Positions 17,152-25,146 of a stretch of DNA of 64,000 nucleotides are shown piece by piece. Positions within the stretch are counted from its first letter, which is position 1; the number at the start of each line of letters is the position of its first letter. The notes below the pieces were generated by a model. It was not told the origin of the DNA, did not search any database, and saw only the letters and a list, made by a program, of their open reading frames with translations. A program made the translations under genes and the position numbers. This DNA comes from Oceanispirochaeta sp963676905 (GTDB lineage Bacteria; Spirochaetota; Spirochaetia; DSM-2461), in NCBI GenBank assembly GCA_963676905.2, contig CAXXVE010000001.1, positions 2,046,001 to 2,110,000 of the forward strand. Direction: 5' to 3'.

Positions 17152-17924
17152 GATAGTGCATCTCCTTCACCGAAGTGGAATATCTTTGCAATAAACAAGG
17201 CGCAGAAGTAGAGGAATATGAGAGGCATGGAGATGATGCACTGTGATATAAAGTCGGGAGGAGTGATCAGTGCCGACAGGACGAAAACCAGAATAATCAC
17301 TACCCGGCTTGCCTTGAAAAGGGCCTTGCGGGAGACCACATTCAGCACAAGCAGTGCCTCCAGAAGTATGGGGAACTGAAAACTGAGCATTATTATCAGA
17401 ATAAACCGGAAGATGTATATTACGTTCTTCTGGTAGTTCAGCATAAACCCCACATTTTCAGGAAGAAATCCACGGTTTGTGAAGAATTTTACAGTCAAAG
17501 GCAGAATGTAGTAGTAGCCGTAGTAAAAGCCAACCAGTACAAGCAGAGTTCCGCAGACAAGAGATCCCAGAAGGACGCTCTTCTCCTTTCTCTTAAGAGC
17601 GGGAAGGATGAACCGGACCAGCATAAATATGATGACCGGAGCCGCCAGTACCAGTCCTGCCATCAGGGAGATCTTCAGCTTTGTGGTAAATCCCTCAAAG
17701 AGGAAATTCACAAAGAGAGTCTCCGATGTTTCCAGACTCTCCATGGCTTCAAAGGGGACATAGAGGAACCGGATAATTGGATCAAAAAAGTAGAAACAGA
17801 CTCCGCTGCATACCGCAAGGGCAATGATGGAGACCATAAAAACGCTCCGCAGCTCTTTCAGATGTGTCAGAACCGGCAGCTCTTCAAGCTGTTCGGGCTC
17901 TTTGTTGTTTTCTTTGTTTTTCAT
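17148..17924 (-). CDS. tatC: Twin-arginine translocase subunit TatC
   Basis: A 258-residue polytopic protein, six membrane helices. TatC hallmarks: HLKELRSVFMVSIIALAVCS at the N-terminus (typical HLxELRxR), FVNFLFEGFTTKLKISLMAG, and near the end SALITPPDFISQCIISMPLIFLY. It carries an N-terminal charged extension of about 20 residues. It lies in one operon with an Fe-S protein that has a Tat signal, and the Tat-exported flavoenzyme is the next gene over, suggesting a locally dedicated export system. Overlaps fdhD by 4 bases. Confidence 0.93.
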   Translation of the reverse strand: MKNKENNKEPEQLEELPVLTHLKELRSVFMVSIIALAVCSGVCFYFFDPIIRFLYVPFEAMESLETSETLFVNFLFEGFTTKLKISLMAGLVLAAPVIIFMLVRFILPALKRKEKSVLLGSLVCGTLLVLVGFYYGYYYILPLTVKFFTNRGFLPENVGFMLNYQKNVIYIFRFILIIMLSFQFPILLEALLVLNVVSRKALFKASRVVIILVFVLSALITPPDFISQCIISMPLIFLYFCALFIAKIFHFGEGDALS

Positions 17925-18601
17925 TGCACTCCGCCAACGGAAGCAGTGTACATTATAGGGGAATCCGATTCAATTCTGCCGATGATCCGGCAGCCTGTTT
18001 TCTGCACAATTCTGCAGGCCCGGGTAGTGGCAATGCTTCTGCTTACAATAAGAGGGAAACCGCATACTGCTGCCTTCTCCGCAATTTCAGAATTGATCCG
18101 TCCCGAGGCGAAGTAGATCAGCTGAGACGGGTCTTTTCCTGCAAGAAGCGCGGCTCCAATGGCCTTGTCCAGTGCATTATGACGTCCCACATCCTCATAA
18201 AGGGCGACAATCTCCCGCCCGTCGGAGAGGACGGCGCAGTGGACACCTCCGTGGATTCTGTACTTTCCGGCCAGGTCTCTGATCCTGTCAGCCTGGGACT
18301 TGAGGTCCCTCAGGGCGGGAATCTTAAAAAGGGCAGGGGCTTGCATGTTGTTTGCGGCGTCTTTAGAAAGATGCACCTGCACCTTCTGTCCATCTATGCT
18401 GCAGGGGTCAGAAATCTCTATCCCCGAGACCTCCCCCGCGGATGCAATCAGGCCCCGGCAGTAGAGATGCCCCACAGCCAGCTCTTTCAGCGCCTCGGGG
18501 GTGCACAGAAATACCTGAACAAGTTCATCTCCGGCAAAGAGGGAAATTTCGCTCTCCTCCACCTGAGGCTCGCTCAGTCCGGGAAATTCGTTTTCAATCA
18601 T
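17921..18601 (-). CDS. fdhD: FdhD-like sulfurtransferase for molybdo/tungsto-enzyme maturation
   Basis: A 226-residue FdhD-family protein. In E. coli FdhD passes sulfur from IscS to the bis-pterin cofactor of formate dehydrogenase. Motifs: FCTPEALKELAVGHLYCRGLI, GGVHCAVLSDGREIVALYED, VGRHNALDKAIGAALLAG, YFASGRINSEIAEKAAVCG. The CxxC pair of E. coli FdhD is not seen at the expected place; only one Cys stands in GGVHC. Its place in an AOR operon, with no formate dehydrogenase in the window, suggests it serves the AOR cofactor or a distant FDH. The stop of the preceding gene abuts its ATG. Confidence 0.88.
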   Translation of the reverse strand: MIENEFPGLSEPQVEESEISLFAGDELVQVFLCTPEALKELAVGHLYCRGLIASAGEVSGIEISDPCSIDGQKVQVHLSKDAANNMQAPALFKIPALRDLKSQADRIRDLAGKYRIHGGVHCAVLSDGREIVALYEDVGRHNALDKAIGAALLAGKDPSQLIYFASGRINSEIAEKAAVCGFPLIVSRSIATTRACRIVQKTGCRIIGRIESDSPIMYTASVGGVQ

Positions 18602-19210
18602 TTACTGGCACTCCATGCTTCCGACTGATTCCCATTCGGCAAGGTACTCCGCCCTTGATCTGTTCATATAGCGGTCGGAGAAGAGATATACATCTCCGTT
18701 TGATGCTGCAGTGCGGAGTATATCAGCAAATTCGCTGTTATCAAGAACAAGCGCCTCAACGGCCGTTTCAAGTTCCTCCCGGTCCAGGTTGTAGGGCTGT
18801 CCCTGAAACACCCGGGTCAGGCAGGGCCTGGGGTAGAGTCTGGATTCCTTCCTCACCGTTTCGGCAATGGTCTCAAGGCTGTAGCCCTCGGCAGTCAGAT
18901 TCAGGGCCTGTGCGTAGGAGGCGCTTATCAGTGCGGGGTCATAGCAGCGCAGACGCTCTTTTCCTTTCAGTACTGTAAGGGGGTCTTGCCCGCAGCTGTC
19001 CATCTGCATCAGGGTTTCTCTAATGAATTCATTAGTTATTTCAATATCTGCGCCTGTTTCGGCGGTTGTTTCGATCCGGTCCGGAACCTCCTCAAGGGGC
19101 TGCTCCTTAAGGCAGAGCTCGGTGAGTTCCAGATCATCGATCAAACGGGATTCCCCCGATGCGGCGTGAACCGCATTCAGAAGAATCCCCTTTACAGAGT
19201 CATTTGTCAT
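18602..19210 (-). CDS. Unknown protein in the AOR operon (YdhW position)
   Basis: A 202-residue soluble protein that I do not recognise. It is acidic, has no signal peptide or membrane segment, and is probably all-helical (for instance DPALISASYAQALNLTAEGY and REELETAVEALVLDNSEFAD). Four cysteines are scattered and form no motif. It lies 3 bases after the AOR stop and directly abuts fdhD. In the E. coli ydhYVWXUT operon a protein of similar size, YdhW (unknown function), follows the AOR-type YdhV, so it may be its counterpart. That rests on gene order, not on sequence comparison. A maturation chaperone is one possible role. Confidence 0.6.
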   Translation of the reverse strand: MTNDSVKGILLNAVHAASGESRLIDDLELTELCLKEQPLEEVPDRIETTAETGADIEITNEFIRETLMQMDSCGQDPLTVLKGKERLRCYDPALISASYAQALNLTAEGYSLETIAETVRKESRLYPRPCLTRVFQGQPYNLDREELETAVEALVLDNSEFADILRTAASNGDVYLFSDRYMNRSRAEYLAEWESVGSMECQ

Positions 19211-19213
19211 TTG

Positions 19214-21313
19214 TTAAATCAGCCCCAGGGTTTCCAGCTCGTCTGCCACATCGGAGAGTTCCAGATCGTCCAGGGTTTTTCTGGTGGGCATACCTGTCTT
19301 TTCGTCCCATCCCATCTCCTTATAGAAGTAGGTCAGGGCCAGAGAGAAGTCATCCCTGTCCAGTTTTATTGTCCCTTCGCTGAAGGGTTTCTTGTCGGGG
19401 TCCATTGTGAACTGCCATCCTACAAGCTGCTCGTCATGGTCCTGTCTCAGGTCCTTTGAGTTCATCTGTTTGGCTGTCAGGGCCCGGTGGAGCTGGAAGG
19501 TCCGTTCCGCATAGCGGTCCAGAGTCTCTTCATCAGTACCGAATCCTGTGGCCATTGTAAAGAACTGGGCTTCCAGAGAGGTGTCGCCCCTGTAGTTTCT
19601 CTCCTTCAGGGGAGAGACTGTCATGGGCCACATCCAGTTGCAGAGGGTCAGTGAGTCATGGAGTACGTTCCGTACGATGCTCCATTTTGTAAACTTCGCC
19701 TTTGCCTCATTAGCGGGGGTGTAGAATGCAGGCTGGTCGATTGCTCCCTCTCCGAAGAGTTCGGCGGCAATCTCCTGCTGCAGTTCTGTGGGCAGACCGC
19801 TTCCCAGAAGGTTCTGGTGGGTATGGCACTGTGCGTCTCTGTTGAACATGGCGGAGATCACGGCACCGACCACTCCGTTGGATTCGGAACTGTGGTGGAT
19901 GGGGTATCCCAGTTTGCTCCAGAGGTGGACTTCATGGCTCTCCCAGTAATCATCGCCGAATCCCCACTTCTCGGCTACGGCGCAGGCGCCTTCACCCAGG
20001 GTGGCCAGTTCACCCTTCTTGAAGGCAATGCGGTTGTAGAATTCCTCGAAGAAGCTGATGTCTCCGGCTTCAAGTTTTTCAAGACCCAGGGACTCATACT
20101 CCTCACGGGGCAGGACTTTTTCAAGGTAGCCATGGTCTATGGCGTACTGAAAGTCCCGTCCGATCTGTCCGTAGTTGCACCATACGCCGTAGTCATCGGC
20201 AATCTGGGCGCCCATGGACCGGCCGATAACTGTCATCTCATCCTTTGTCTTGCCTTCCATCTTGTAGTTTCCGCCCATTACATAGTTGGGAGAGAAGAAT
20301 CCCATACAGGTGTTGGCTACATTGGGGCTGACTCCGTACTGTTCCAGTTCGGGGACCTTGAGGTGGGAGTGGCAGCGCACGGGGCATGAGGCGCATCCGC
20401 CCATGCGGACTGTATACTTTTCCGCGGCGGGGCCGAGGTCCTTGATGGCCTTCATGGTTCTGTAACCGATCTTGTTCAGTTCCTGTGGTGTCACTTCCCC
20501 TGTTTCGATGGGATACTCCGCTGCACCCCAGTAGAGTCCCTTCCGGGAAGTCCAGCGGCTGCCGGGATGGCTGTATTCAGCCCAGGCCTGGGGAGTGGAG
20601 GGAACAACGTGCTGGTTGTTGGCTCCCACAACCTCAAAGGCCGCTGTATTCAGTTCGTGCCATTTCAGTTTGTCTCCGGCAATCTTTACAGATCCCGTAC
20701 CCCTGATACCGATGGCTTTGAGGTTCTTTGAACCCATAACACCGCCGTGTCCTCCGGCGGAGTGGCTGGCTCCCGTTCTGATGACAGAGAGATTCACCTG
20801 GTTCTCTCCGGCCTGCCCGATGGCTGCCACCTGGGAGTCCTTTCCCGTCAGGGCTGTTACTTCCTTGATGGTGTCAAAGGTACCGTGTCCCCACAGAAGG
20901 GACGCATCTTCAAGTGTTACATCCTGGTCTGCAATTTTAAGCCAGACCGGTTTATCCGACTTGCCCTGGATAATGATCGCATCATACCCGGCGTACTTCA
21001 TCTCCACCGCAAAGTGGCCGCCCATATGGCTGTCTGTAACACCGTGAAAGGGGTTGGATGCCAGAAGGCTTGTTATATTTGTACGTCCGCTGCACATGGC
21101 GCCGGTACCTGTCAGGGGGCCGACTCCGAAGATGATTCTGTTCTGTTCATCGAAGGGGTGGGTTCCAGCGGGAACTTCATCCCACATAACCTTGTAACCG
21201 ATTCCCATACCGCCGATGAAATATGTATATTTTTCCGTGGATTCACGGGTGATCTGACCTGTACTCAGATCCACACGAAGGATAGTTCCTGCCCATCCGC
21301 CTTTAAGTGCCAT
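19214..21313 (-). CDS. ydhV: Aldehyde:ferredoxin oxidoreductase family enzyme (YdhV type)
   Basis: A 699-residue tungsten- or molybdenum-bis-pterin enzyme. The N-terminal domain has GGWAGTILRVDLSTGQITRE and FGVGPLTGTGAMCSGRTNIT, pterin-binding segments of the family. The [4Fe-4S] cysteines are C307, C310, C314 (GGCASCPVRC) and C558 (HDSLTLC). E. coli YdhV, about the same length, is an AOR-type enzyme with a bis-Mo-pterin (established). No signal peptide is present. The Fe-S partner is 12 bases upstream, as in ydhY-ydhV, and tungstate uptake genes lie just beyond, favouring tungsten. The natural substrate is unknown; aldehyde/carboxylate interconversion is typical for the family. Confidence 0.9.
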   Translation of the reverse strand: MALKGGWAGTILRVDLSTGQITRESTEKYTYFIGGMGIGYKVMWDEVPAGTHPFDEQNRIIFGVGPLTGTGAMCSGRTNITSLLASNPFHGVTDSHMGGHFAVEMKYAGYDAIIIQGKSDKPVWLKIADQDVTLEDASLLWGHGTFDTIKEVTALTGKDSQVAAIGQAGENQVNLSVIRTGASHSAGGHGGVMGSKNLKAIGIRGTGSVKIAGDKLKWHELNTAAFEVVGANNQHVVPSTPQAWAEYSHPGSRWTSRKGLYWGAAEYPIETGEVTPQELNKIGYRTMKAIKDLGPAAEKYTVRMGGCASCPVRCHSHLKVPELEQYGVSPNVANTCMGFFSPNYVMGGNYKMEGKTKDEMTVIGRSMGAQIADDYGVWCNYGQIGRDFQYAIDHGYLEKVLPREEYESLGLEKLEAGDISFFEEFYNRIAFKKGELATLGEGACAVAEKWGFGDDYWESHEVHLWSKLGYPIHHSSESNGVVGAVISAMFNRDAQCHTHQNLLGSGLPTELQQEIAAELFGEGAIDQPAFYTPANEAKAKFTKWSIVRNVLHDSLTLCNWMWPMTVSPLKERNYRGDTSLEAQFFTMATGFGTDEETLDRYAERTFQLHRALTAKQMNSKDLRQDHDEQLVGWQFTMDPDKKPFSEGTIKLDRDDFSLALTYFYKEMGWDEKTGMPTRKTLDDLELSDVADELETLGLI

Positions 21314-21325
21314 TTATCTTCCCTC

Positions 21326-21976
21326 CTATGCCTGAAAGTGTTCTTTGTATCTTGTGAGTGCATCCGCCCATGAAACATAGGAGAGCGCACCGGTGGGACA
21401 GGCCTTAACACAGGCCGTGTAACCGTGGCAGAGGATACATTTGGTTGATTTGCCGGTTTCCGGGTCCAGAGTGGGTATTCCCCAGGGACAGGCGCGGGTG
21501 CAGGTTCCGCATCCCACACAGAGTTCAGGATCGACTTCACGGGCACCTGTGGCTTCCTGCTGAAAGATGGCTCCCTGTGGACAGGCCAGAGCACAGGCGG
21601 GCTGTTCGCACTGGCGGCAGGTGTCGGCGGTCATGGTAAAATTTCCCATCTCCCCGTCACCGTGAACCCAGTCGCCCCTGACTCCTTTGGGGCCGTAGGC
21701 CAGATTCTGGCTGACTTTGATTCTTGCGGTCACCTGGCTTGCCTTTCCGTCGTTGCCGACGGAGCAGGTTGATTCACATACGAGACAACCTGTGCAGCGG
21801 GCCGGTTCATGAATGATCATACCGTCCGCGGTTTCCCATACTTTGATGTCTTTGGATGTACAGCCGGGCAGCAGAAAAGATGCTGCTGCGGCTCCTATGG
21901 TTCCGAGACCTGTAAACTTGAGAAAGTCCCGACGGGTAATTGCCGTGTTTAGAATTTCGTTTTCTTTTACGGACAC
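21326..21976 (-). CDS. ydhY: Four-cluster ferredoxin-like protein with Tat lipoprotein signal (YdhY type)
   Basis: A 216-residue electron-transfer subunit. I place the start at the GTG at 21976, preceded by GGGAGGAG; the longer frame to 22120 has no RBS. The Tat motif TRRDFLKF (residues 14-21) is followed by LLPGC at Cys39, a good lipobox. Four Fe-S motifs follow: CTGCLVCESTC, CRQCEQPACALACP, CVGCGTCTRACPWG and CILCHGYTACVKACP, so up to four [4Fe-4S] clusters. It should relay electrons for the downstream AOR. The AOR itself has no signal, so either it is carried out with this protein or the signal is used differently; see findings. Confidence 0.88.
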   Translation of the reverse strand: MSVKENEILNTAITRRDFLKFTGLGTIGAAAASFLLPGCTSKDIKVWETADGMIIHEPARCTGCLVCESTCSVGNDGKASQVTARIKVSQNLAYGPKGVRGDWVHGDGEMGNFTMTADTCRQCEQPACALACPQGAIFQQEATGAREVDPELCVGCGTCTRACPWGIPTLDPETGKSTKCILCHGYTACVKACPTGALSYVSWADALTRYKEHFQA

Positions 21977-22270
21977 AATAACTCCTCCCTGGTTTGTAGT
22001 CTCCTTTTCAAACGCGGGAGGCAGCCACCGTTTCCAGGGTACCCAATGTTCAGAATCCATAGACCAAGAGAGGGCCCTTAGGAGTACTGAATCGGAGCTA
22101 GATGAGATAATTATATGCATGACAATTTACTTTTGAAAAGGGTAATCGATAAGAAAGTAGCGATATCTCATTTTTTTTATTTTATGAACACCGATCACTC
22201 TCTCCGCTGCCTGCGGGAGCTGGAACAACAGCTTCAAACAAGGGTTTCCGGACGGGGAAAATTATGAGGA
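21977..22270 (-). promoter_or_regulatory. Non-coding region upstream of the ydhY-like operon
   Basis: A 294-base gap between the tupC end and the ydhY-like start. It must hold the promoter of the seven-gene AOR/fdhD/tat operon. The stretch 22100-22185 is AT-rich and promoter-like, but I cannot name confident -35/-10 boxes. A 27-codon frame on the plus strand (22184-22267) has no RBS and is probably chance. Confidence 0.4.
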
Positions 22271-23263
22271 TCAGTACAGTTTGACCGATGACGGGCTGAA
22301 CATCAGGTTCAGTTCATCCCCTGTTTTTACCCCGGATACAGAGAGCTCCGCATCGCTTATGCGTACCTTCAGGCGCACAGGCCCCGCAAGGGAGAGGGTA
22401 TGCAGCCCCTTCCTTGACGGAGTGATCTCCTTCAGGACGGCTTTACAGCTGTTTCCTTCGCATCCTTCATCGGGCGAAGTGAGGAGGGTGATGCTTTCAG
22501 GAGGAATAACGGCTGTAGTGTACTCCCCCGAGAGGGAGGGGCAGCGGAACTGCCACTCACCGACTTCAAAGTCCGAGAAGAGACCGGGGCTGAAGCTGTA
22601 GCGCCCCTTGAAGATGTTCTCGTCATGATCCACCGGTTGTCCCTGATAGAGGTCTATCAGATCATCACAGCAGCGGTAGGCAAAGCCCCTGTTATGGGAA
22701 CAGAGTACGGTGCTGATTCCTTTCCCCTTCAGCTCCCGGATCAGTCTTTCAAGGTCACCTGAGGTTTTACTGTCCACATTGGCATCGGGCTCGTCCAGAA
22801 GAAGTACATCCGGCTCCGTCATAAGAGCCCTGGCTATGGCCACACGTTTTTTCTCGCCCCCCGACAGCTCACGGGCCTTTCTTTTTTCAAAACCTTCCAG
22901 TCCCACCAGTTTCAGGGCGGAAGAGGCTTTTTCATGCTCTCCCGGTTTCCTTCCGTAGTGAAAGCGGAGAGGAGCGGTGAGGTTGTGGAGTACGGAGCCG
23001 TGAAAGAGATAGGGGTCCTGGTGAACAAGGACCGAACGGAACTGACTGTCTTTCAGGATCTCGCCTTTTCGGGGCTGGAGTATCCCGTTCAGCAGTTTCA
23101 GCAGGGTGGATTTACCGGAGCCGTTGTGCCCCCGGATTACGGTAACCCTGTTTCTGCGGATGGCGAGATCGGATATCCGGAGTACCGCATCGGAGACCTG
23201 GCTCCTTTTCTTTCTGTCATAGCGGAAAACAAGATTCCTTATTCTGTAGAGATCACTCTTCAT
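22271..23263 (-). CDS. tupC: Tungstate ABC transporter ATP-binding protein
   Basis: A 330-residue ATPase. Walker A GHNGSGKST, signature LSGGEKKRVAIARAL, Walker B VLLLDEPDANVD, H-loop LCSHN. After the ATPase domain a C-terminal ~70-residue beta-rich part (KEITPSRKGLHTLSLAG and ISDAELSVSGVKTGDELNLM) looks like a Mop/TOBE oxyanion-binding domain. It overlaps tupB by 11 bases. With TupB and TupA it forms the TupABC tungstate importer. Confidence 0.88.
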   Translation of the reverse strand: MKSDLYRIRNLVFRYDRKKRSQVSDAVLRISDLAIRRNRVTVIRGHNGSGKSTLLKLLNGILQPRKGEILKDSQFRSVLVHQDPYLFHGSVLHNLTAPLRFHYGRKPGEHEKASSALKLVGLEGFEKRKARELSGGEKKRVAIARALMTEPDVLLLDEPDANVDSKTSGDLERLIRELKGKGISTVLCSHNRGFAYRCCDDLIDLYQGQPVDHDENIFKGRYSFSPGLFSDFEVGEWQFRCPSLSGEYTTAVIPPESITLLTSPDEGCEGNSCKAVLKEITPSRKGLHTLSLAGPVRLKVRISDAELSVSGVKTGDELNLMFSPSSVKLY

Positions 23264-23933
23264 AGCCCACCACCAGGTGCATCATAAAATTGAGGGCGAA
23301 GGCTAAAAGCATCAGAATGATTCCCAGTGCCAGTGCCAGTTCAAACTCACCCTTGCTTGTCTGAAGGGAGATGGTTGTCGTAATGGTTCTTGTAAACCAG
23401 CGTATATTGCCTCCCAGCATCATGGAGACCCCCACCTCGCCGATGGCCCTGCCGAAGCCTGCCAGAACTGCCGAGAGAATCGGTCCCCTCAGTTCCCTGA
23501 CAAGCATGAAGTGGTAGCGGTAGCCCTTTGCTCCAAGGGTTTTCAGTGTTTCCGGCAGTCTGGGGTCCATATCGGACACGCTGCCGTAGATCAGAGAGGT
23601 AACCAGAGGCAGAACCAGCACAGTCTGCCCCAGTATAACTGCCGCGGGAGAGAAGAGCAGGCCGTAGGGTCCCAGAGGGCCTGAACGGCAGATAAGCGAA
23701 TAGACCATCAGCCCCACCACAACAGTGGGCAGAGCCATAAGGCTGCTGATGATGACAAGCACCATTTTCCGCCCTGGAAACTCCTTCAGTTTCAGAAGAA
23801 ATCCCAGGGGCAGACCGGCAAGAGAGGCAATCCCTATGGAGATGGTGGAGAACTTCAGGGATGTCAGGCAGATAGCAAAGAGTTCCCTGTCTCCCGTTAA
23901 AATCAGGCGGAGTGCCTCACCCAGCGCGGTCAA
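23253..23933 (-). CDS. tupB: Tungstate ABC transporter permease
   Basis: A 226-residue permease with five to six membrane helices. The family start is EALRLILTGDRELFAICLTS, followed by LKFSTISIGIASLAGLPLGF. The EAA loop reads LPETLKTLGAKGYRYHFMLV, and GFGRAIGEVGVSMMLGGNIR is characteristic of TupB. It follows tupA by 13 bases. Confidence 0.9.
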   Translation of the reverse strand: MTALGEALRLILTGDRELFAICLTSLKFSTISIGIASLAGLPLGFLLKLKEFPGRKMVLVIISSLMALPTVVVGLMVYSLICRSGPLGPYGLLFSPAAVILGQTVLVLPLVTSLIYGSVSDMDPRLPETLKTLGAKGYRYHFMLVRELRGPILSAVLAGFGRAIGEVGVSMMLGGNIRWFTRTITTTISLQTSKGEFELALALGIILMLLAFALNFMMHLVVGYEE

Positions 23934-23946
23934 TGAGCCTCACTCC

Positions 23947-24768
23947 CTACAGAGCGTCGGGGTAGAAGAGCTGTTCACCGTTTCTCTTGTAGTCCTGAAT
24001 AAGGGTCTGCCCCTTTTCAGAGGTCAGGAAGTCGATAAATTTCATGGCTCCCTCATAGTCTACATGGGGGTGAAGTTCGGGGTTGACCGCGATCACGCCA
24101 TAGGGGTTGAAGAGCACAGGATCACCTTCAACAAGCACTTTCAGATCCAGTTTGTCCTTCATGGCCAGCCAGGTGCCCCGGTCGGTGAGGGTGTATCCCT
24201 GCATTTCAGAGCTCATTGTAAGAACCGCTCCCATTCCCTGTCCCACTTCCTTGTACCAGGTTCCTTCAGGGCTGACACCCGCGCTCTTCCAGACGGCTTT
24301 CTCTTTGGTGTGGGTTCCCGAATCATCTCCTCTGGAGAGAAAGTCAGCTTCAGATGCCGCAATCTTTGCAAATGCTCCTGCTGCATCGCTCATGCCGCTG
24401 ATTCCGGCAGGGTCGCCGGCGGGGCCCAGGATAACAAAGTCATTGTGCATTACATCCCGGCGGTTGATTCCGAATCCGGCATCCACAAAGGCGTCTTCCC
24501 TGCTTCTGGCATGAACCAGAATGACATCTACGTCGCCGTTTTCTCCATGGGCAATAGCCTTTCCCGTACCGACGGCAATCACATCCACCTGAATGTTCTC
24601 ATCTTTCTGGAACACCGGCAGCAGTTCTGCCAGAAGTCCTGAATTTTCCGTACTTGTTGTTGTGGCCAGCTTGATGTGGACGGGTTCTTCCTTCTGTCCC
24701 CCTGCAAAAAGTGCAGAGCCGAGACAGAGTGCGATCAGAGTTGTAAAAATCTTTCTTTTTACTGTCAT
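23947..24768 (-). CDS. tupA: Tungstate-binding protein
   Basis: A 273-residue periplasmic receptor. The signal peptide ends LGSALFA and the mature protein begins GGQKEEP, a style common in spirochaetes. The TupA anion-binding motif TTTSTENSGLL lies near the mature N-terminus; AVGTGKAIAHGENGDVDVIL, VMHNDFVILGP and SRGDDSGTHTKEKAVWKSAG follow, all classic TupA. TupA binds tungstate far more tightly than molybdate (family knowledge). The RBS CGGAGG precedes the ATG. It is the first gene of tupABC, divergent from moeA. Confidence 0.93.
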   Translation of the reverse strand: MTVKRKIFTTLIALCLGSALFAGGQKEEPVHIKLATTTSTENSGLLAELLPVFQKDENIQVDVIAVGTGKAIAHGENGDVDVILVHARSREDAFVDAGFGINRRDVMHNDFVILGPAGDPAGISGMSDAAGAFAKIAASEADFLSRGDDSGTHTKEKAVWKSAGVSPEGTWYKEVGQGMGAVLTMSSEMQGYTLTDRGTWLAMKDKLDLKVLVEGDPVLFNPYGVIAVNPELHPHVDYEGAMKFIDFLTSEKGQTLIQDYKRNGEQLFYPDAL

Positions 24769-24823
24769 GTGTATTCCTCCGGTTTTTGTATACTGAGTTC
24801 TTCTCCATGGTTTGTAAAGGAGT

Positions 24824-24890
24824 GAGGACTCTCTTGGTAACGAAGCCGCCGCCAGGTGCAGGGAAGCAGGCCTGAAATAAGAGTCTCCTC
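24824..24890 (-). promoter_or_regulatory. Structured 5' leader upstream of tupA (possible riboswitch)
   Basis: Read on the minus strand, GAGGA..CTCTT (24890-24879) can pair with AAGAG..TCCTC (24835-24824), two 5-bp helices around a 2x2 internal loop. They close a GC-rich region containing GGCGGCGGC and CAGG/CCTG arms. It ends about 55 bases before the tupA start. It could be a molybdenum/tungsten-cofactor (Moco/Tuco) RNA, but I could not match the known consensus from memory. Confidence 0.35.
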
Positions 24891-25011
24891 TTGCATTTCA
24901 GTAAACAATTATCTATTTTATGATCGAATGCTATATACTTTCCCTGTGTGATGTCAATCGCCTGCGAGCAAGATTGTTTTTACAGCAAAAATAAATTATT
25001 AGTTTATGTTT

Positions 25012-25122
25012 CCTGCGGGGAGGGCTCACTGCTCCTACAGAGGGCTGCAGGTCTTGCCGGTACCGGGGGAAAACTGATATTACAGAAGAATCCCTGATCT
25101 GCCGGAACAGGCCGGATCGGGA
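25012..25122 (+). promoter_or_regulatory. Structured 5' leader upstream of the moeA genes (possible riboswitch)
   Basis: CCTGC (25012-25016) pairs with GCAGG (25047-25051), and inside it GGAG (25019-25022) with CTCC (25032-25035). A CCGGTACCGG palindrome follows. A second long hairpin spans 25091-25122 (TCCC/GGGA, GAT/ATC, CCGG/CCGG with bulges) and is followed by TCTTTAATTT, like an attenuator. The moeA RBS is 12 bases further on. The aptamer-then-hairpin layout suits a cofactor-sensing riboswitch. Together with 24769-25011 it fills the 378-base gap between tupA and moeA, which holds no gene. Confidence 0.4.
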
Positions 25123-25146
25123 TCTTTAATTTATCCGGAGGACTCA

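Noticed and set aside
22184..22267. 27-codon frame on the plus strand before tupC's end
   Set aside because: No Shine-Dalgarno sequence and no conserved feature; probably chance in a leader region.
24921..24960. ModE-like box (ATCG near CTATATA) between tupA and moeA
   Set aside because: Only a loose half-site; no inverted partner, so not enough to call.
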